Shown: piece by piece, positions 10,021-21,008 of the stretch | How positions within the stretch are numbered: position 1 is the first letter of the stretch | How the letters are laid out: each line of letters starts with the position of its first letter | Source of the DNA: Loripinus fragilis | Taxonomy: Eukaryota; Mollusca; Bivalvia; Lucinida; Lucinidae | Reading direction: 5' to 3' | Assembly: GCA_964019695.1 (NCBI GenBank) | Contig: OZ026517.1 | Span: 77,541,252 to 77,605,251 of the forward strand | Length of the DNA stretch: 64,000 bases | The notes under the pieces: model-generated | What the model was told of the DNA's origin: nothing | Database searches by the model: none | Seen by the model: only the letters and a program-made list of their open reading frames with translations | Made by a program: the position numbers and the translations under genes

Positions 10021-13000
10021 CAAAAAAAATAGTGTACGTTCCCTTGTTTTTCTAATTTGTTTCTAGTTCAGCAATCATATTGACAAGGCAGAGCGCTGGT
10101 TGCTTTACTTTAATTATATTGTAGCTATCTGTGTCCTTTTCCCTTTCTTAAGATGCAGTGGGCCCTTTAAGAGCCTGTAAGTGTGACATTTCCTAGTCAT
10201 ATTCACTAACAGAAAGAAGAGGTTTGCTGGCAATCTAGGTAGCACCACTCCTTTAAAAATTTAAAATACTCATTTTGTTTACGTTACATTAAATTTAGGA
10301 AACTTAAGTGTTTAGTTTCAGCTCATTTTTAACATGGCTATCATTGTTTGATTAATAAAACTAAAATTCTATTGACGTAATACTACTTATCATTTGCTAA
10401 AGCAATGCAAGCTTTAAAACTGAATGGGTTATTCAAAACGAATCATTCCTGTTGAAATTGGGAAAATCATTCATAATGATGGGTTTTACATGGCAAGGCA
10501 GTGATTATATCCAAAAAATCTAGATTGTAATTAACGAAACCAATTCTATTTTATAAAATTTCCACAGACAGAAAATGTTTATGTCCAATTTGACTAGGAT
10601 GTATTCAAATTAACGTTAAAAGATCCTGCGAGTTTAATCAGAATGTTGATGGAAATAGCAATATCTTAGAGGACAAAGAGCAGTCATAAGATCAAACTTG
10701 GTTTTAGCAATTTGTGCTTATATAGCTGATGTTACTTTCTAGCATAATACCTTAGCAGTCAATTAATGCTATTTTAAACAAATTATTGCAGGATTTCTGT
10801 CGATTGATTGATGTACATTAAATAATAGACACGTAGTACACACATCAGGGTAAAGAGACAGAAGCCATACATTAAGATATCAACAAAAATGATCATTATA
10901 TGGAATCAAAAAAGAGAAGGCACTCTGTTTAGTATCATTACTAATATGAATGATAGACTTACATGCTATGCTAGGGAGGTATACATTAGCTTAAGGAATA
11001 GTATATATGCATGTTTTATTTGTCTGCCGCTCTTTTTTAATCAATCGTCTGCATACGAAATCATATTTAATTTGATATTTAAACACATCATGATATAATT
11101 CATGTCTCTAGTGTCAATTACATTATATGTAAATGTGATACAGTATAGCTTTGTTGAATATTATATACTATCTAAAAGTACTCTATGATAGTAGCATAAG
11201 TATGGATTTTGTTTCTATTACATGAACTATCAGTATACCATGAACATAGCATCATTGAACGAGTTGGTACATGTTTTATGGTTATTAGTTGGTTTTAAGG
11301 ACTGAATAGCAGTTACCATGATTACTTATTGTTAGTGAAAAATTATAATTGTATCCTTCTGACTAAAACAATCGTAAATACAGATTCTATCACGTATGCT
11401 GATAAGCTAAAACGCAAACGTCAGCAAAAACTCTCAGGCCATTTTAGCATATAATTATGATCAATCAAGTCATATGCTAGAAAGTTATTTGGTCAAGGTC
11501 CTGATTATTGAAGTCTAATCATTTAGATATCTATACAATACTAACAATGCAGGGGGGCTTTTCCAACTAATCAACAGACATGTGTCTGTTTCTATTGTAT
11601 TAAAATGGAAATTTAGAACAAATGCTGTCCTGTGTCATTACTTTACACAATTTTAGAACCAGGCAACCCATGATAAAAGTAGTGTTCCTTTTTCTTATAT
11701 ACGTTACCAACATAAATAATATTGTTTTTTCACCAAAGCGGACACACTGTAGATACGAAATTATTATAACCACAAGGATATGTAAGATGGGTGTTAAATC
11801 TGAGACAAAAATCATAACGATTTCCACAAACTTCAGTTTTGTTTTATATGACAACGATGAAGGCATTTTTAATAATTTCACTTATTGATTTGGACTTTTG
11901 TTTGGAATACCTGACAGTTTTTAGAGTTTTAAGTTAGATTTTATGCCTTTTAGTTTTAAATAATACTGTTGTAATCAAAAGCTGTTTATTAATGCATATA
12001 TTTGATGTCTTATATAATGCCTGATGGATCTGACTATGTTACTGCGTGCTATTTATTTATTTATTTATTGAGCTGTTGACGGTGAAAGCAAATGTCTTGT
12101 AGATGTCATTAAACGTCATTTAATGCATAAAAGAAGCAATACATGGAAGTGCCACAGAGATTAAAGAATCATTAAAGTTTGTTTGTAACATAATTTAATT
12201 ATGAAAAATATATAAGTATCAATTATCCTATTTACATAATTCCTAAAACATGAATTTAATGGCATTTTATGTGCTTTATGTTCAAGTTTTTTTTCCCTTT
12301 AAAGCAAACTTGATTTTGTTGATGTTGTATCTCATTTATATTTAATGTTTAAAAGGACAATGTTTCCAATCTAATTTTGAGCCCTTAGATGGTAGCTAAT
12401 TACATTTTCACCCACTAGCTGTTTTGACTCATATACACATAACATTGCACAAAAAAAAATCAGAAGAAAGTATCGTATATATTAGAACTACCAGGTGCCT
12501 TAACAAATTATTATCATTCTGCTAACAAGCTGCATTTAACTAAAAGATCAATCATAATGATATGTAAGAAAACTATATAAATTATACTAACACTATAGTA
12601 GGAGTTTCCCTGTTATCTTATGGTAACGTATTAGACTTGGCTGGTTCATGGTATATGCACATGTTTATAAAGAGCTAACAGGCTCTATTTGTTTTAAATA
12701 TATAATGTGGCTATGAAAATCTTGAGGTACTTAACTCTCTCTCCAAAAATCGTTTGGCAGCCCATGGCAGCCCCTGGTCTAGTAAACAACAGTAATTCAT
12801 TAAAGTCAGTAGCGCATATAACAGTTACACGTAAGCGTAATTCATTTAATATTTTTGGCAGTTTGTTGCATTGAATTTCAGTTTATGTAAGGCATTGTGC
12901 AGGTAGTAGGAAATGTGATTTATCTCGTCTGAATAACTTTGCTTTTAAGTGTTGTAGCGAATAGCCTACTATGAATCCTACATGAGGGTAGCTGTGGTTA

Positions 13001-13881
13001 CCCCATGAATAAGCATCTTTTGCAAGACTAAAAATTTGTGCAATATCTGTTTTCACACTGAAATATCATACTAACTCCGGATGTAGTCTAAAATTCTGCT
13101 ACTTTCCTGCCATTTTTTTTTCATTTTTTTAATTTCTAGGTCCTCTACTTAAATATGACAATTAAATGAAAAGTTTGATTAACTATTAAACATGACTGCA
13201 CTTTCATTTTCATGACAATATTGCTTACTTTCACCGATTTCTTAGGGGGGATAATTATGTGGCCCACAGCCTACACTTGCTAGGGTTGGATACGTTTAAT
13301 GCTTCTATCCAAACCATATTTTTAGATCACCTGAGCCTATAGTCATTGGCTCAATGTCAGCTTTTGTGATTTTTGGATGTCTGTCGTGTATAGTTCATTG
13401 TTAACAATTGTTTTAAATGATATCTCCTAAACTACTGACTAGATTTGACCAAACTTGGCATGTATGATCCATATATTGCCCTCTTTGATAATTGTTCAAA
13501 TGGTCCCAGTTGGTTGAATAAGTAAAAATAAATCTTCTCATATGAAACAACTAAGTCTAGAGCCTCGATATTTGGTATGTAGCATCACCTAGTAGTACCC
13601 TACCAAGTTTGTTAAATTGTTGTTCTGTGGCTAAAATGTTCCATCCTGGGGTCACATGCTTTAGATAGACTTATTTTGCGGAAAGTTTCACATCAAAACC
13701 TCCTTTAAACGTCCATGCTGATGTATCGAGCAGGGCTTAAGGTCTAAATATTCTCAGCTTTATCCCTACGATATTTTATGCCTGGCAGCAGCAAATGCAT
13801 GGTGAGTCTGATTATTTGCGCAGGTTTGCCAGAACCTTTGTTGCTGGACAATGTAATAAGTACCAAAATCTCATGTCTGGC
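10021..13881. other. Intron B-C, apparently unique AT-rich DNA
   Basis: Long AT-rich sequence without recognisable repeats or coding potential, apart from a short (TTTA)n near 12050 and a patch at 13325-13480 related to the 'tcacctgagcc' and 'ctgtcgtgtatag' flanks seen elsewhere. Overlapping open frames on both strands at 11600-11888 have no domain signature. This is the longest low-repeat stretch of the window. Confidence 0.5.
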
Positions 13882-14102
13882 TTAACTCTTTGCCTGCTAG
13901 CGGCCACTTTTGTCATCTGCTGATAACTTTTGCAAACAGTGTGGACCCAGATCAGGACAGAACGTGGGTCCTGATCTAGATTCAAACCAATTGACACTCT
14001 GATAGTGTTCCTGAATTATTATTTTGAAAGTTAATTTTGAAAAAGTCAGCAGATGACAAAATAATCATGAAAAATAAGCCAGCATGCAAAGCAGCGAGTT
14101 AA
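13882..14102. mobile_element. MITE ending 30 bp before exon C
   Basis: The ends are inverted: 'ttaactctttgcctgct' and 'gcatgcaaagcagcgagttaa'. Just inside lie 'tgtcatctgctga' and 'tcagcagatgaca'. The centre is a hairpin of 'acccagatcaggac' and 'gtcctgatct'. Related copies lie at 41575-41911 and 44028-44242. Its right end is 29 bp from the first base of exon C, within the usual branch-point zone. Confidence 0.72.
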
Positions 14103-14131
14103 ATGTTCTGATGAGAATATGCTTATTTCAG

Positions 14132-14272
14132 GAGCTATTTCAGTCAGTAGACAGAAGTCACAAAGGAAAGATCTCTCTAAACTCACTACAAGATATACTC
14201 AGTGCTGCTATAGTGACAGACCTCAAAGAAGACCCACACAAATGGGGACACATTGTAGATGTTTTAGCACCT
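14132..14272 (+). CDS. Exon C of the EF-hand-like gene
   Basis: A 141-nt exon, phase 0 on both sides. The acceptor is 'gcttatttcag' and the donor is 'gcacct|gtaagtatc'. It encodes 47 residues: ELFQSVDRSHKGKISLNSL, QDILSAAIVTDL and KEDPHKWGHIVDVLAP. DRSHKGKISLNS aligns with a 12-residue EF-hand loop: Asp at 1, Ser at 3, Gly at 6 and Ile at 8 are kept, but position 12 is Ser, not Glu or Asp. It is therefore a degenerate loop that may bind calcium weakly or not at all. The flanking helices fit an EF-hand. The last residues lead into a second loop-like segment completed by exon D. Confidence 0.82.
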
Positions 14273-14710
14273 GTAAGTATCTTATAAGGCTTTTAACATT
14301 TCCCCACTTTTCACAACAAATGCGCCTATTCTCTCATCTGCTTATGTACTTTGTTAGCCTATAGTGTAAACAATATGGACAAAGGTCACACTGCTCCCAA
14401 AGTAGCAGTCTCATTTGGGTTCATAATGTTTGATTCCATGTTAAAAAGTATTTTGAATATATGCTGCAGATGTAATAAGTAGACAGTTTTTCAGAACAAA
14501 AAAAATACACACAAATACCAGCTAAGCAAAAGCATAGTTGGTGGGCACTAATTGTACTCCCCTGGTTGCAGTTTTTTTTCCTGTTTTGTTATGAGAGGGA
14601 CTTTATAATGTCTCTTTCTGATGCTAAGCAGGCTGATGTTATTGATGAGTTTAACACTACATCCAGATAATTGGACATATCTTAAATATTAATAAGGTTT
14701 ATTTTGACAA
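14273..14710. other. Intronic spacer
   Basis: The start of intron C-D. A degraded stretch at 14370-14480 ('aacaatatggac', 'catgttaaaaag', 'tatatgctgcagatgta') recalls the MITE family at 13882. No coding potential. Confidence 0.4.
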
Positions 14711-16442
14711 AAATAGTAAGTAAGTATGATCAGGAAATACCACAATCACAAACTGCAGACAACCCCATGGCACCGCAAGGAAAAGCTGCTCAACCATCAC
14801 GAGACACCAGGAAGACACATTAAGCAAAGCAATCAGTTCTCTTCCCCATCAAGATGATTGCAATACTAGGACGGACATAAAGTAACGTACAACAAAACAT
14901 AGAACAATTACAGACTCCTACAATGGGAGTAACAATAAACAAAAAGTCAACAACAACAGAACCACCCCCTTAGAACGGACAGCAGCCTAAGCCACCGGGG
15001 GGGCTTAAATGCATTTTACTGGTACCAAATCTTCGCCCTAGATTCTGCTGTTGTTGAAGTACAAGAAATGTTCAGTTCGCATGGAGGCCATCTAACTAAT
15101 GCAATGTATCATCATGGAAACACTCTAATCAAATTGACACTCCATGATGAACAAAGAAAAGGGCTCATGACTCACAGATAGTCAGAGCTAAAGAAAACCT
15201 CAAGTTGAGCCACAGTGGGTCCAGCTACAGATAAGCATCAGGCACCAACCCACCGATTAAAGTTTTACGTCAGAGTCGTCATAGAGTCTGAGGCCTGACC
15301 CACCCTCGTGCAATTAAAGAGGAAACCATAGCTATAAACCGTGATTGGGTTTAAAACTAGGCATGCAGACTGTCGCATGACATCCAAATTATATCCAACC
15401 CTTATATAACGTTTTACTATCTTTTTGAATTGATCACTAAAATTAGGTTTTCCAACAATTGGTTTAAATTTATAGACTAAATCACCATAAAATATAGGTT
15501 CTGATATGCCTTGTTGCAGAAGAGTTTTAACCCAATGTTGTATTTAACAATTAACTCTGAGTGTCTGTGGTAGAATTTAGAAAATGCTTTTCGAATTTTA
15601 TGATATCTATAACCTTGTTTTAATAATTTAGCAGTTAAAATAAGTTTCTGTTGTTGAGGTCATCAACATTAGAGCACACTCTAGCAAAACGAATAAGCTG
15701 AGAAATATATACACCATAGGAAGGAGAGCGAGGAACATCTCCATCAAGAAATGGGAAATTTACTATTTCAAAATTAAAATCATCCCATTTATCATAAATT
15801 TTAGAAGAAACTATGCCATTTGTTATTGACAAGTTCAAGTCCAAAAACGGAGCTTCAGTAACAGAAGAATTCGCCTTATTTAACTGAAGTTCAGTGGGAT
15901 ATATCTGACTTACCATTTGTTCAAAATAAGGATTATCAATATTAAGTAAGTCATCTAAATATCTGGAGGTAGAGTTAAAAGCTTCAATAATATCAGCTTG
16001 ATTATTGTCTGACAGAGACAACATAAAATCTCTCTCATAACAAAACAAAAACAAATCTGCAACAAGAGGAGCACAATTAGTACCCATTGGAATACCAACA
16101 ATTTGTCTATATAATTTTGAGCCAAATCTTATAAATATATTGTCCAAAAGATAATGGAGCGCATCACACATTTTCTGACATGACCACAATTTATATCGTT
16201 TAGGTTGTTCAGAAGTAAAAAAGGCATTTTTATCATTACAAGCCAAATAAAGTGAGCCCTCTCTGTTAAATGTTTGTTCAATCAATTCTGTTAGTTTTTC
16301 TTTTATTAGATTATGAGGCAATGTAGTAAAGAGAGTAGGGAAATCATATGTAGACAAACCAGATGCTAGAAAACCTCTAGACTTCAATTTATTAAGAATT
16401 TCACCTGAATTTTTAATAGACCAAAATAAATAAATATGGTTA
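14711..16442 (-). mobile_element. Penelope-type retroelement, family A, 5'-truncated
   Basis: On the minus strand, a reverse-transcriptase frame is followed by a ~650-nt 3' region ending 'acttactattt' (complement of 14711-14721). That terminus also occurs alone at 1-217, 3291-3651 and, diverged, 25388-25712. The 5' side stops at ~16442, where a plus-strand fragment of the related family begins. I infer Penelope-like affiliation from the style of the RT motifs and from the inverted partial-copy arrangements nearby. A profile search is needed to exclude another RT class. Confidence 0.7.
15330..16442 (-). pseudogene. Reverse transcriptase, Penelope-type (family A), frameshifted
   Basis: The open part (15635-16447) starts mid-domain and contains LSTYDFPTLFTTLPHNLIKE (RT motif with catalytic Asp in the DF pair), GIPMGTNCAPLVADLFLFCY (substrate-binding motif) and SRYLDDLLNID (YLDD catalytic box). 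EAPFLDLNLSITNGIVSSKI and NFPFLDGDVPRSPSYGVYIS follow. After NNRNLF the frame breaks, but homology continues to about 15330: KQGYRYHK, FYGDLVYKF, SACLVLNPITV and FLFNC. The upstream segment with KLYWLSKLHKNPYKARFI, present in the 18271-18525 copy, is missing. So the catalytic core is complete but the protein is truncated and shifted. Family proteins copy element RNA into DNA at the target site. No GIY-YIG endonuclease was seen in the part present. Confidence 0.78.
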
Positions 16443-16856
16443 GTCAAATATACCCTTCAGAGCTCCAACTGAATAAAGCCAATACCTCTGATACTGAAGC
16501 CGCATTTTTAGATTTGCATTAGTCAATTTCTAATGATATTGTTTCTACCAAAATTTATGATAAACGTGACGACTTTGATTTTGATATTGTCAATTTCCCA
16601 TTTTTAGATGGTGATGTTCCTCGTTCTACATCCTAAGGAGTCTATATCTCTCAACTCATTCGTTTTGCTAAAGCATCTAGCTATGTTGCTGACTTCAACA
16701 CTCACAATAAATTGTTAACTCAGAAACTTCTTAAACAAGGCTATCGGTATCATAAACTTCACAAAACATTATCAAAATTTTAAAGACGATACTATGATTT
16801 GATTTCTAAATTTCAAGTTAGACTAAAATCTCTTTTGCGCCAAGGACTTTTAAAGT
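16443..16856 (+). pseudogene. Reverse-transcriptase fragment, opposite strand, middle segment only
   Basis: On the plus strand it encodes SQIYPSELQLNKAN, then a segment with two stop codons resembling IVSTKIYDKRDDFDFDIVNF, PFLDGDVPR, GVYISQLIRFAK and KQGYRYHKLHK, ending LKSLLRQGL. This is the portion just downstream of the YLDD box. It ends exactly where the minus-strand family B terminus begins at 16857. It covers the stretch missing from the neighbouring minus-strand copy at 17388-17993. Confidence 0.75.
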
Positions 16857-18525
16857 AAGTAAGAGTGCAAAGATCAGGAATCGATACAATCAAGTACCAC
16901 ACCTGACCCAGGATACCAATGGGAAAGTGACTGACTCACAGTAGACACCACAAACTAGAGCGAAGAGGTCAGCCCTTTCCCAGCAGGTGACCACAAAGCA
17001 CATATAAACAGACGCGCAAAAAGACATAGCAAACACAAGACAGAACAAAAACATAAAAGATCCACAAAAGAAGAACTGCCTTGGAACGGTCAGTAAAATA
17101 TTTTACTGGAGGGCTTAAACCGGTTTAACGGTGCCAACCTCACCCTTAATTCAGATTTGGATCAAGACACATAGATGTTTGGTTTGCATGAAAGACCCCT
17201 AACTTATCAATGCAACATCTCCTAAAACATATAAATCAAGATATAACAAGGAGATAAGGCAAAGATAAGGACTCAAAAGTAAACAAAACTGAATACCCAA
17301 GCTAAAGAAATCCAACAGGTGAACCCCGGTGGGCCCGCCAAACAGCCAAAGCATCAGGCCCCTACCATCTCATCAATAGATAAGTTTTTAAGTTGGAACC
17401 ATCATAGAGTCTGAAGTCCGACCCAACGGTGTGCAATTAAAGAGGAAAGCAAAGTTGCCAACCGTGATTGGGTTGACTACCAAGCATGCAGTCTGTTGCA
17501 ATACATAAATTTTATACCCAATCTTTTTATAATGGAAAATTATTTTTATGAACTCCGCTGAAAAATTGTTAGAGCCAACAATCTTCTTCAACTTGTACAC
17601 CAAGTCACCATAGAAATCAGGTTCCGAAAGTCCTTGGCGCAAAAGAGATTTAAGTCCAACTTGACAAGGTGACAAATGCAAGTCTAAACATGCGGCTTTG
17701 GTATCAGAGGCATTGGCTTTATTCAGTTGGAGCTCTGAAGGGTATATTTGACTAACCATATTGTCAAAATAAACATTATTAATATTTAAAATATCGTCCA
17801 AATATCTGGACGAAGTGTTTAACGCATCAATAACATCAGCCTGCTTATCATCAGAAAGAGGCATCATAAAGTCTCTCTCATAACAAAACAGGAAAAAATC
17901 TGCAACTAAGAGAGCACAATTAGTGTCCATAGGAATCCCAACTACTTGTCTATAGAGCTTGGTGCCAAATCGAATAAAAATGTTGTCCAACAAAAAGGTC
18001 AGCGCATCACATAAATGATACGTATTACGTTTTTACACGACCATGCATGATATTTTTTATGTTTTTCTGAAGTAAAAAATGCATTTCTGTCATTATATGC
18101 AAGGTAAGGAGAGCCTTCTCTCTGGAAGGTTCTTTCAATAAGATCAATAAGTTTATCTTTAATCAAATTATGAGGTAAAGTAGTGTAAAGAGTAGAAAAA
18201 TCATAAGTAGACAAACTGGTCACATTGAAATCTCTAGCTTTTAAGTTAATCTAAAATTTCAACTGAATTTTTATAGACCAAAATAGGTTTTTACCGGATC
18301 TCTCATATACCTTTTCACAATATTTGATAACATGTTTGTAACAGCTGTAAGACAGAGAGAAAGTTCTGTTGTCGTACACGAACTAGAATTAGCAATAAAT
18401 CTTGCTTTATAGGGGTTTTTATGGAGTTTAGACAACCAGTACAACTTAGGAACTTTGTCTTGATTATATTTAGCATTGGCACCAAACTGTAGGGCTGTAT
18501 GACAACCATGCCCATCAACTATCAC
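16857..18525 (-). mobile_element. Penelope-type retroelement, family B, minus copy of an inverted pair
   Basis: The 3' end lies at 16857 (complement reads 'cttactt'), followed inward by ~530 nt of non-coding tail and then RT coding sequence up to 18525. The tail (16857-17390) is the inverted counterpart of 18780-19312. Shared words include 'agatcaggaatcg', 'taccacacctgacccaggat', 'gtgaccacaaagca' and 'taaaatattttactggaggg'. The two copies point away from each other from a junction near 18526. Confidence 0.8.
17388..18525 (-). pseudogene. Reverse transcriptase, Penelope-type (family B), internally deleted
   Basis: Read on the minus strand from 18525: KVPKLYWLSKLHKNPYKARF and IANSSSCTTTELSL (fingers), a break near 18270, LSTYDFSTLYTTLPHNLIKD (18223-18140), another frame change near 18000, GIPMDTNCALLVADFFLFCY (Met-Asp where family A has Met-Gly) and SRYLDDILNINN. 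The sequence then jumps from KAACLDLHLS to PCQVGLKSLLRQGLSEPDFY, skipping about 110 residues present in family A, and ends SACLVVNPITV-like and SDSMMVPT. The deletion plus two frameshifts make it non-functional. Confidence 0.8.
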
Positions 18526-19312
18526 CCTCTCACTTAAAGAAGGCTGATTTCTATGGTGACTTGGTGTATAAATTGAAGAAGAATGTTGGCTCTAATAATT
18601 TTTTAGCTAAGTTTATTAAAATAATTTCCCATTATAAAAAGATTGTCTATAACATTAATGTATTGTAACAGACTGCATGCTTGGTGGTCAACCCAATCAC
18701 GGTTGGCAACTTTGCTTTCCTCTTTAATTGCACGCCGGTGGGTCGGACTTCAGACTCTATGGTGGTTCCGACTTAAAGACTTTTGATGAGATGGTAGGGG
18801 CCTGATGCTTTGGCTGTTTGTCGGGCTCACTGGGGTATACCTGTTGGATTTCTTTTGCTTGGATATTCAGTTTTATTTACTGTTGAGTCCTTATATTTGC
18901 TTTATCTCCTTGTTATATCTTGATTTATATGTTTAAGGAGATTATACATTGATAAGTTAGGGATCTTTCATGCAAACCAAATAACTATGTGTTTTGATCC
19001 ACATCTGAATTAAGGGTGAGGTTGGCGCCGTTTAACTGGATTAAGCCCTCCAGTAAAATATTTTGCTGACCGTTCCAAGGCGGTACTTCTTTTGTGGATC
19101 TTTTATGTCTTTGTTCTGTCTTGTGTTTGCTATGTCTTTGTGCGCGTCTGTTTATATTTGCTTTGTGGTCACCTGTTGGGAAAGGACTGGCCTCTTGGCT
19201 CTCGTTTGTGGTGTCTAACTGTAAGTTTATCACTTTCCCATTGGTATCCTGGGTCAGGTGTGGTACTAGATTTTAACGATTCCTGATCTTTGCACCCTTA
19301 CTTACTTTGATT
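18526..19312 (+). mobile_element. Penelope-type retroelement, family B, plus copy of the inverted pair
   Basis: It starts inside the RT C-terminal region (ADFYGDLVYKLKKNVGSNNF, then QTACLVVNPITVGNFAFLFN and GRTSDSMVVPT), continues through the same 3' tail as the minus copy, and ends 'tttgcacccttacttacttt' near 19312. Only the last ~85 codons and the tail are present, so it is a 5'-truncated partner fused in inverted orientation. Confidence 0.8.
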
Positions 19313-20029
19313 ATATAGCTGTCATGTAATATTAAAAAGAAATGCCATATACTTACAGATATTTTAATCCTGATTGGCAGAAGAGGTAGAGCTAATGGAC
19401 ATGATTCATGATAAGTGTATATTTCAAACAGGTTTCATTGTTTTCAGTAAGATATGTTGTTGAGTCACATGGGAATTACCTCATAGAGGCAATTCCAATA
19501 TGCACCTACAACAAATGTCCTTTCAATAAATGAGTATTTTTCAGCATAAACATTTTTTTTCACAAACTTTTCAACTACACCATTTTTCAGTTACTTAAGG
19601 AGTTACATTGTAAGCCTATGATTTCTAAGTAAACTGATTCTCTGTTGATTTGAAACCCCAGTTAACATTAGAAGCTGAATCAAATGATGACTATGTTTTG
19701 ACGTCATTGATGGCAGCTGATTTTTTTTCAGTATGAAATCTCTATCACTTCTGTAACATAACCAATAGTTTTTATAGGCGTATGATGCCTGAGGAAGATG
19801 AAAGACCATCAAACGAAAAATCACATGCTATCATTTTAGCATTACTTACAACGGATGTGATTCTTGCTTACTGACCCCTCCTGTAATTTTTGCTCTACCC
19901 AAATGCCTATTTAAAGGATGGCGTCTGTAAATTCGTGGTTTCATTTACCTAAGATCCTGTTTTCGTCATTACAATTGAAATTGATTGATATTGCACAAAG
20001 ATGAGCACAAAAAGATGCGTAACATAAGA
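19313..20029. other. Intronic sequence, no gene recognised
   Basis: No coding potential and no repeat I can match inside the window. A minus open frame at 19603-19824 has no recognisable domain. Confidence 0.4.
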
Positions 20030-20320
20030 AATTGCTAGACTTATTGTGCATAGTATTCTTCACTTGATGATACAAGCATAAATTTTCACCATATGTTCAT
20101 TACATCTCATGCATTTAAAAACGATTCCTGACCTCTTCGAATTCGGCCATTTTCAAGATGGCCACAAAAAACAAAATGACCGACATTTCGTTGGGGAGTG
20201 TATGTGGTAAATTGATCATATCTCAGTTTAAATTCATCATAGAACAGTAAATTTGGTATCAAATTGAAGCTAAATTGCTGTCCTTTAGTATGCAAATTAA
20301 CTGATTTGCATATTTATGAA
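20030..20320. repeat. Left arm of a ~290-bp inverted repeat (partner 27790-28080)
   Basis: Shared with the reverse complement of 27790-28080: 'cttcacttgatgatacaa', 'aaaaacgattcctg', 'ggccattttcaagatggcc' (here palindromic), 'aaaacaaaatgaccgaca' and 'gcaaattaactgatttgcat'. The arms are diverged but colinear over their whole length. Confidence 0.75.
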
Positions 20321-21008
20321 TATTAACAAGTTCTTATTTTTTGGTCAAAAAATACATTTAAATTAAACATATCTCAACTGCTCGTCAATGTAGAATGTCA
20401 AAAATGATATATACCTAAAGCTTAGACTTAGCCGTACTATAGATCACCATAATTGCACTACAGCTCATTAGCATATTCATGATATTCATTTACAAATACT
20501 ATATAAATCTTCAAATATCAGTTTTGTAGCATGCCCATGTTGTAAATTATTCATTTCTAAGCTTCTATTCTATATAAGATCATACAAAATTAAGCTCCAT
20601 CGTTGCACTTTCTTCCAAGACTCCAATATGCAAATTAGCTAATTAAATATTCATGAATATTAATTACCTACATTTTATTGCTAAAAAATGTAGAAATTGA
20701 AAAGACAATTAACCCAGTCTCATTTTGCGTTGATCTTCCACTGAAAAAAATGTCCAATCAAAAGTCTGGTCCACTCCTAGGTCTATGTACCATTTCTATG
20801 CAAATGAGATCATGATTTTAGTGCTGCTCATTTTAAGCATACTAAACTGTCATAGACATTTATCTTTGCTAAATATTTTTGCTTAAATTATACCAGAAAA
20901 CAATTAAGCATATAATCGCCCACAATTAAAACATTTACATGAACACAGTGCCTGATGGATAGCATTTGCTGTTTCTCATACAATATGACTTTTAACAATC
21001 ACATTGTT
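20321..21008. other. AT-rich spacer with repeated 'tatgcaaat' and 'atattcatgaatatt' words
   Basis: Octamer-like 'atgcaaat' or 'atttgcat' words and the palindrome 'atattcatgaatattaatta' recur at 20310-20330, 20470, 20630-20670 and 20800. This suggests degraded tandem units of the same repeat as the flanking arm. No gene. Confidence 0.5.

Noticed and set aside
11600..11888. Overlapping opposite-strand frames of about 90 codons
   Set aside because: AT-rich chance frames without motifs, in the middle of a long intron.
18985..19286. Open frames on both strands over the Penelope-type tail
   Set aside because: The same region is non-coding 3' tail in every copy, and solo copies carry different stops.
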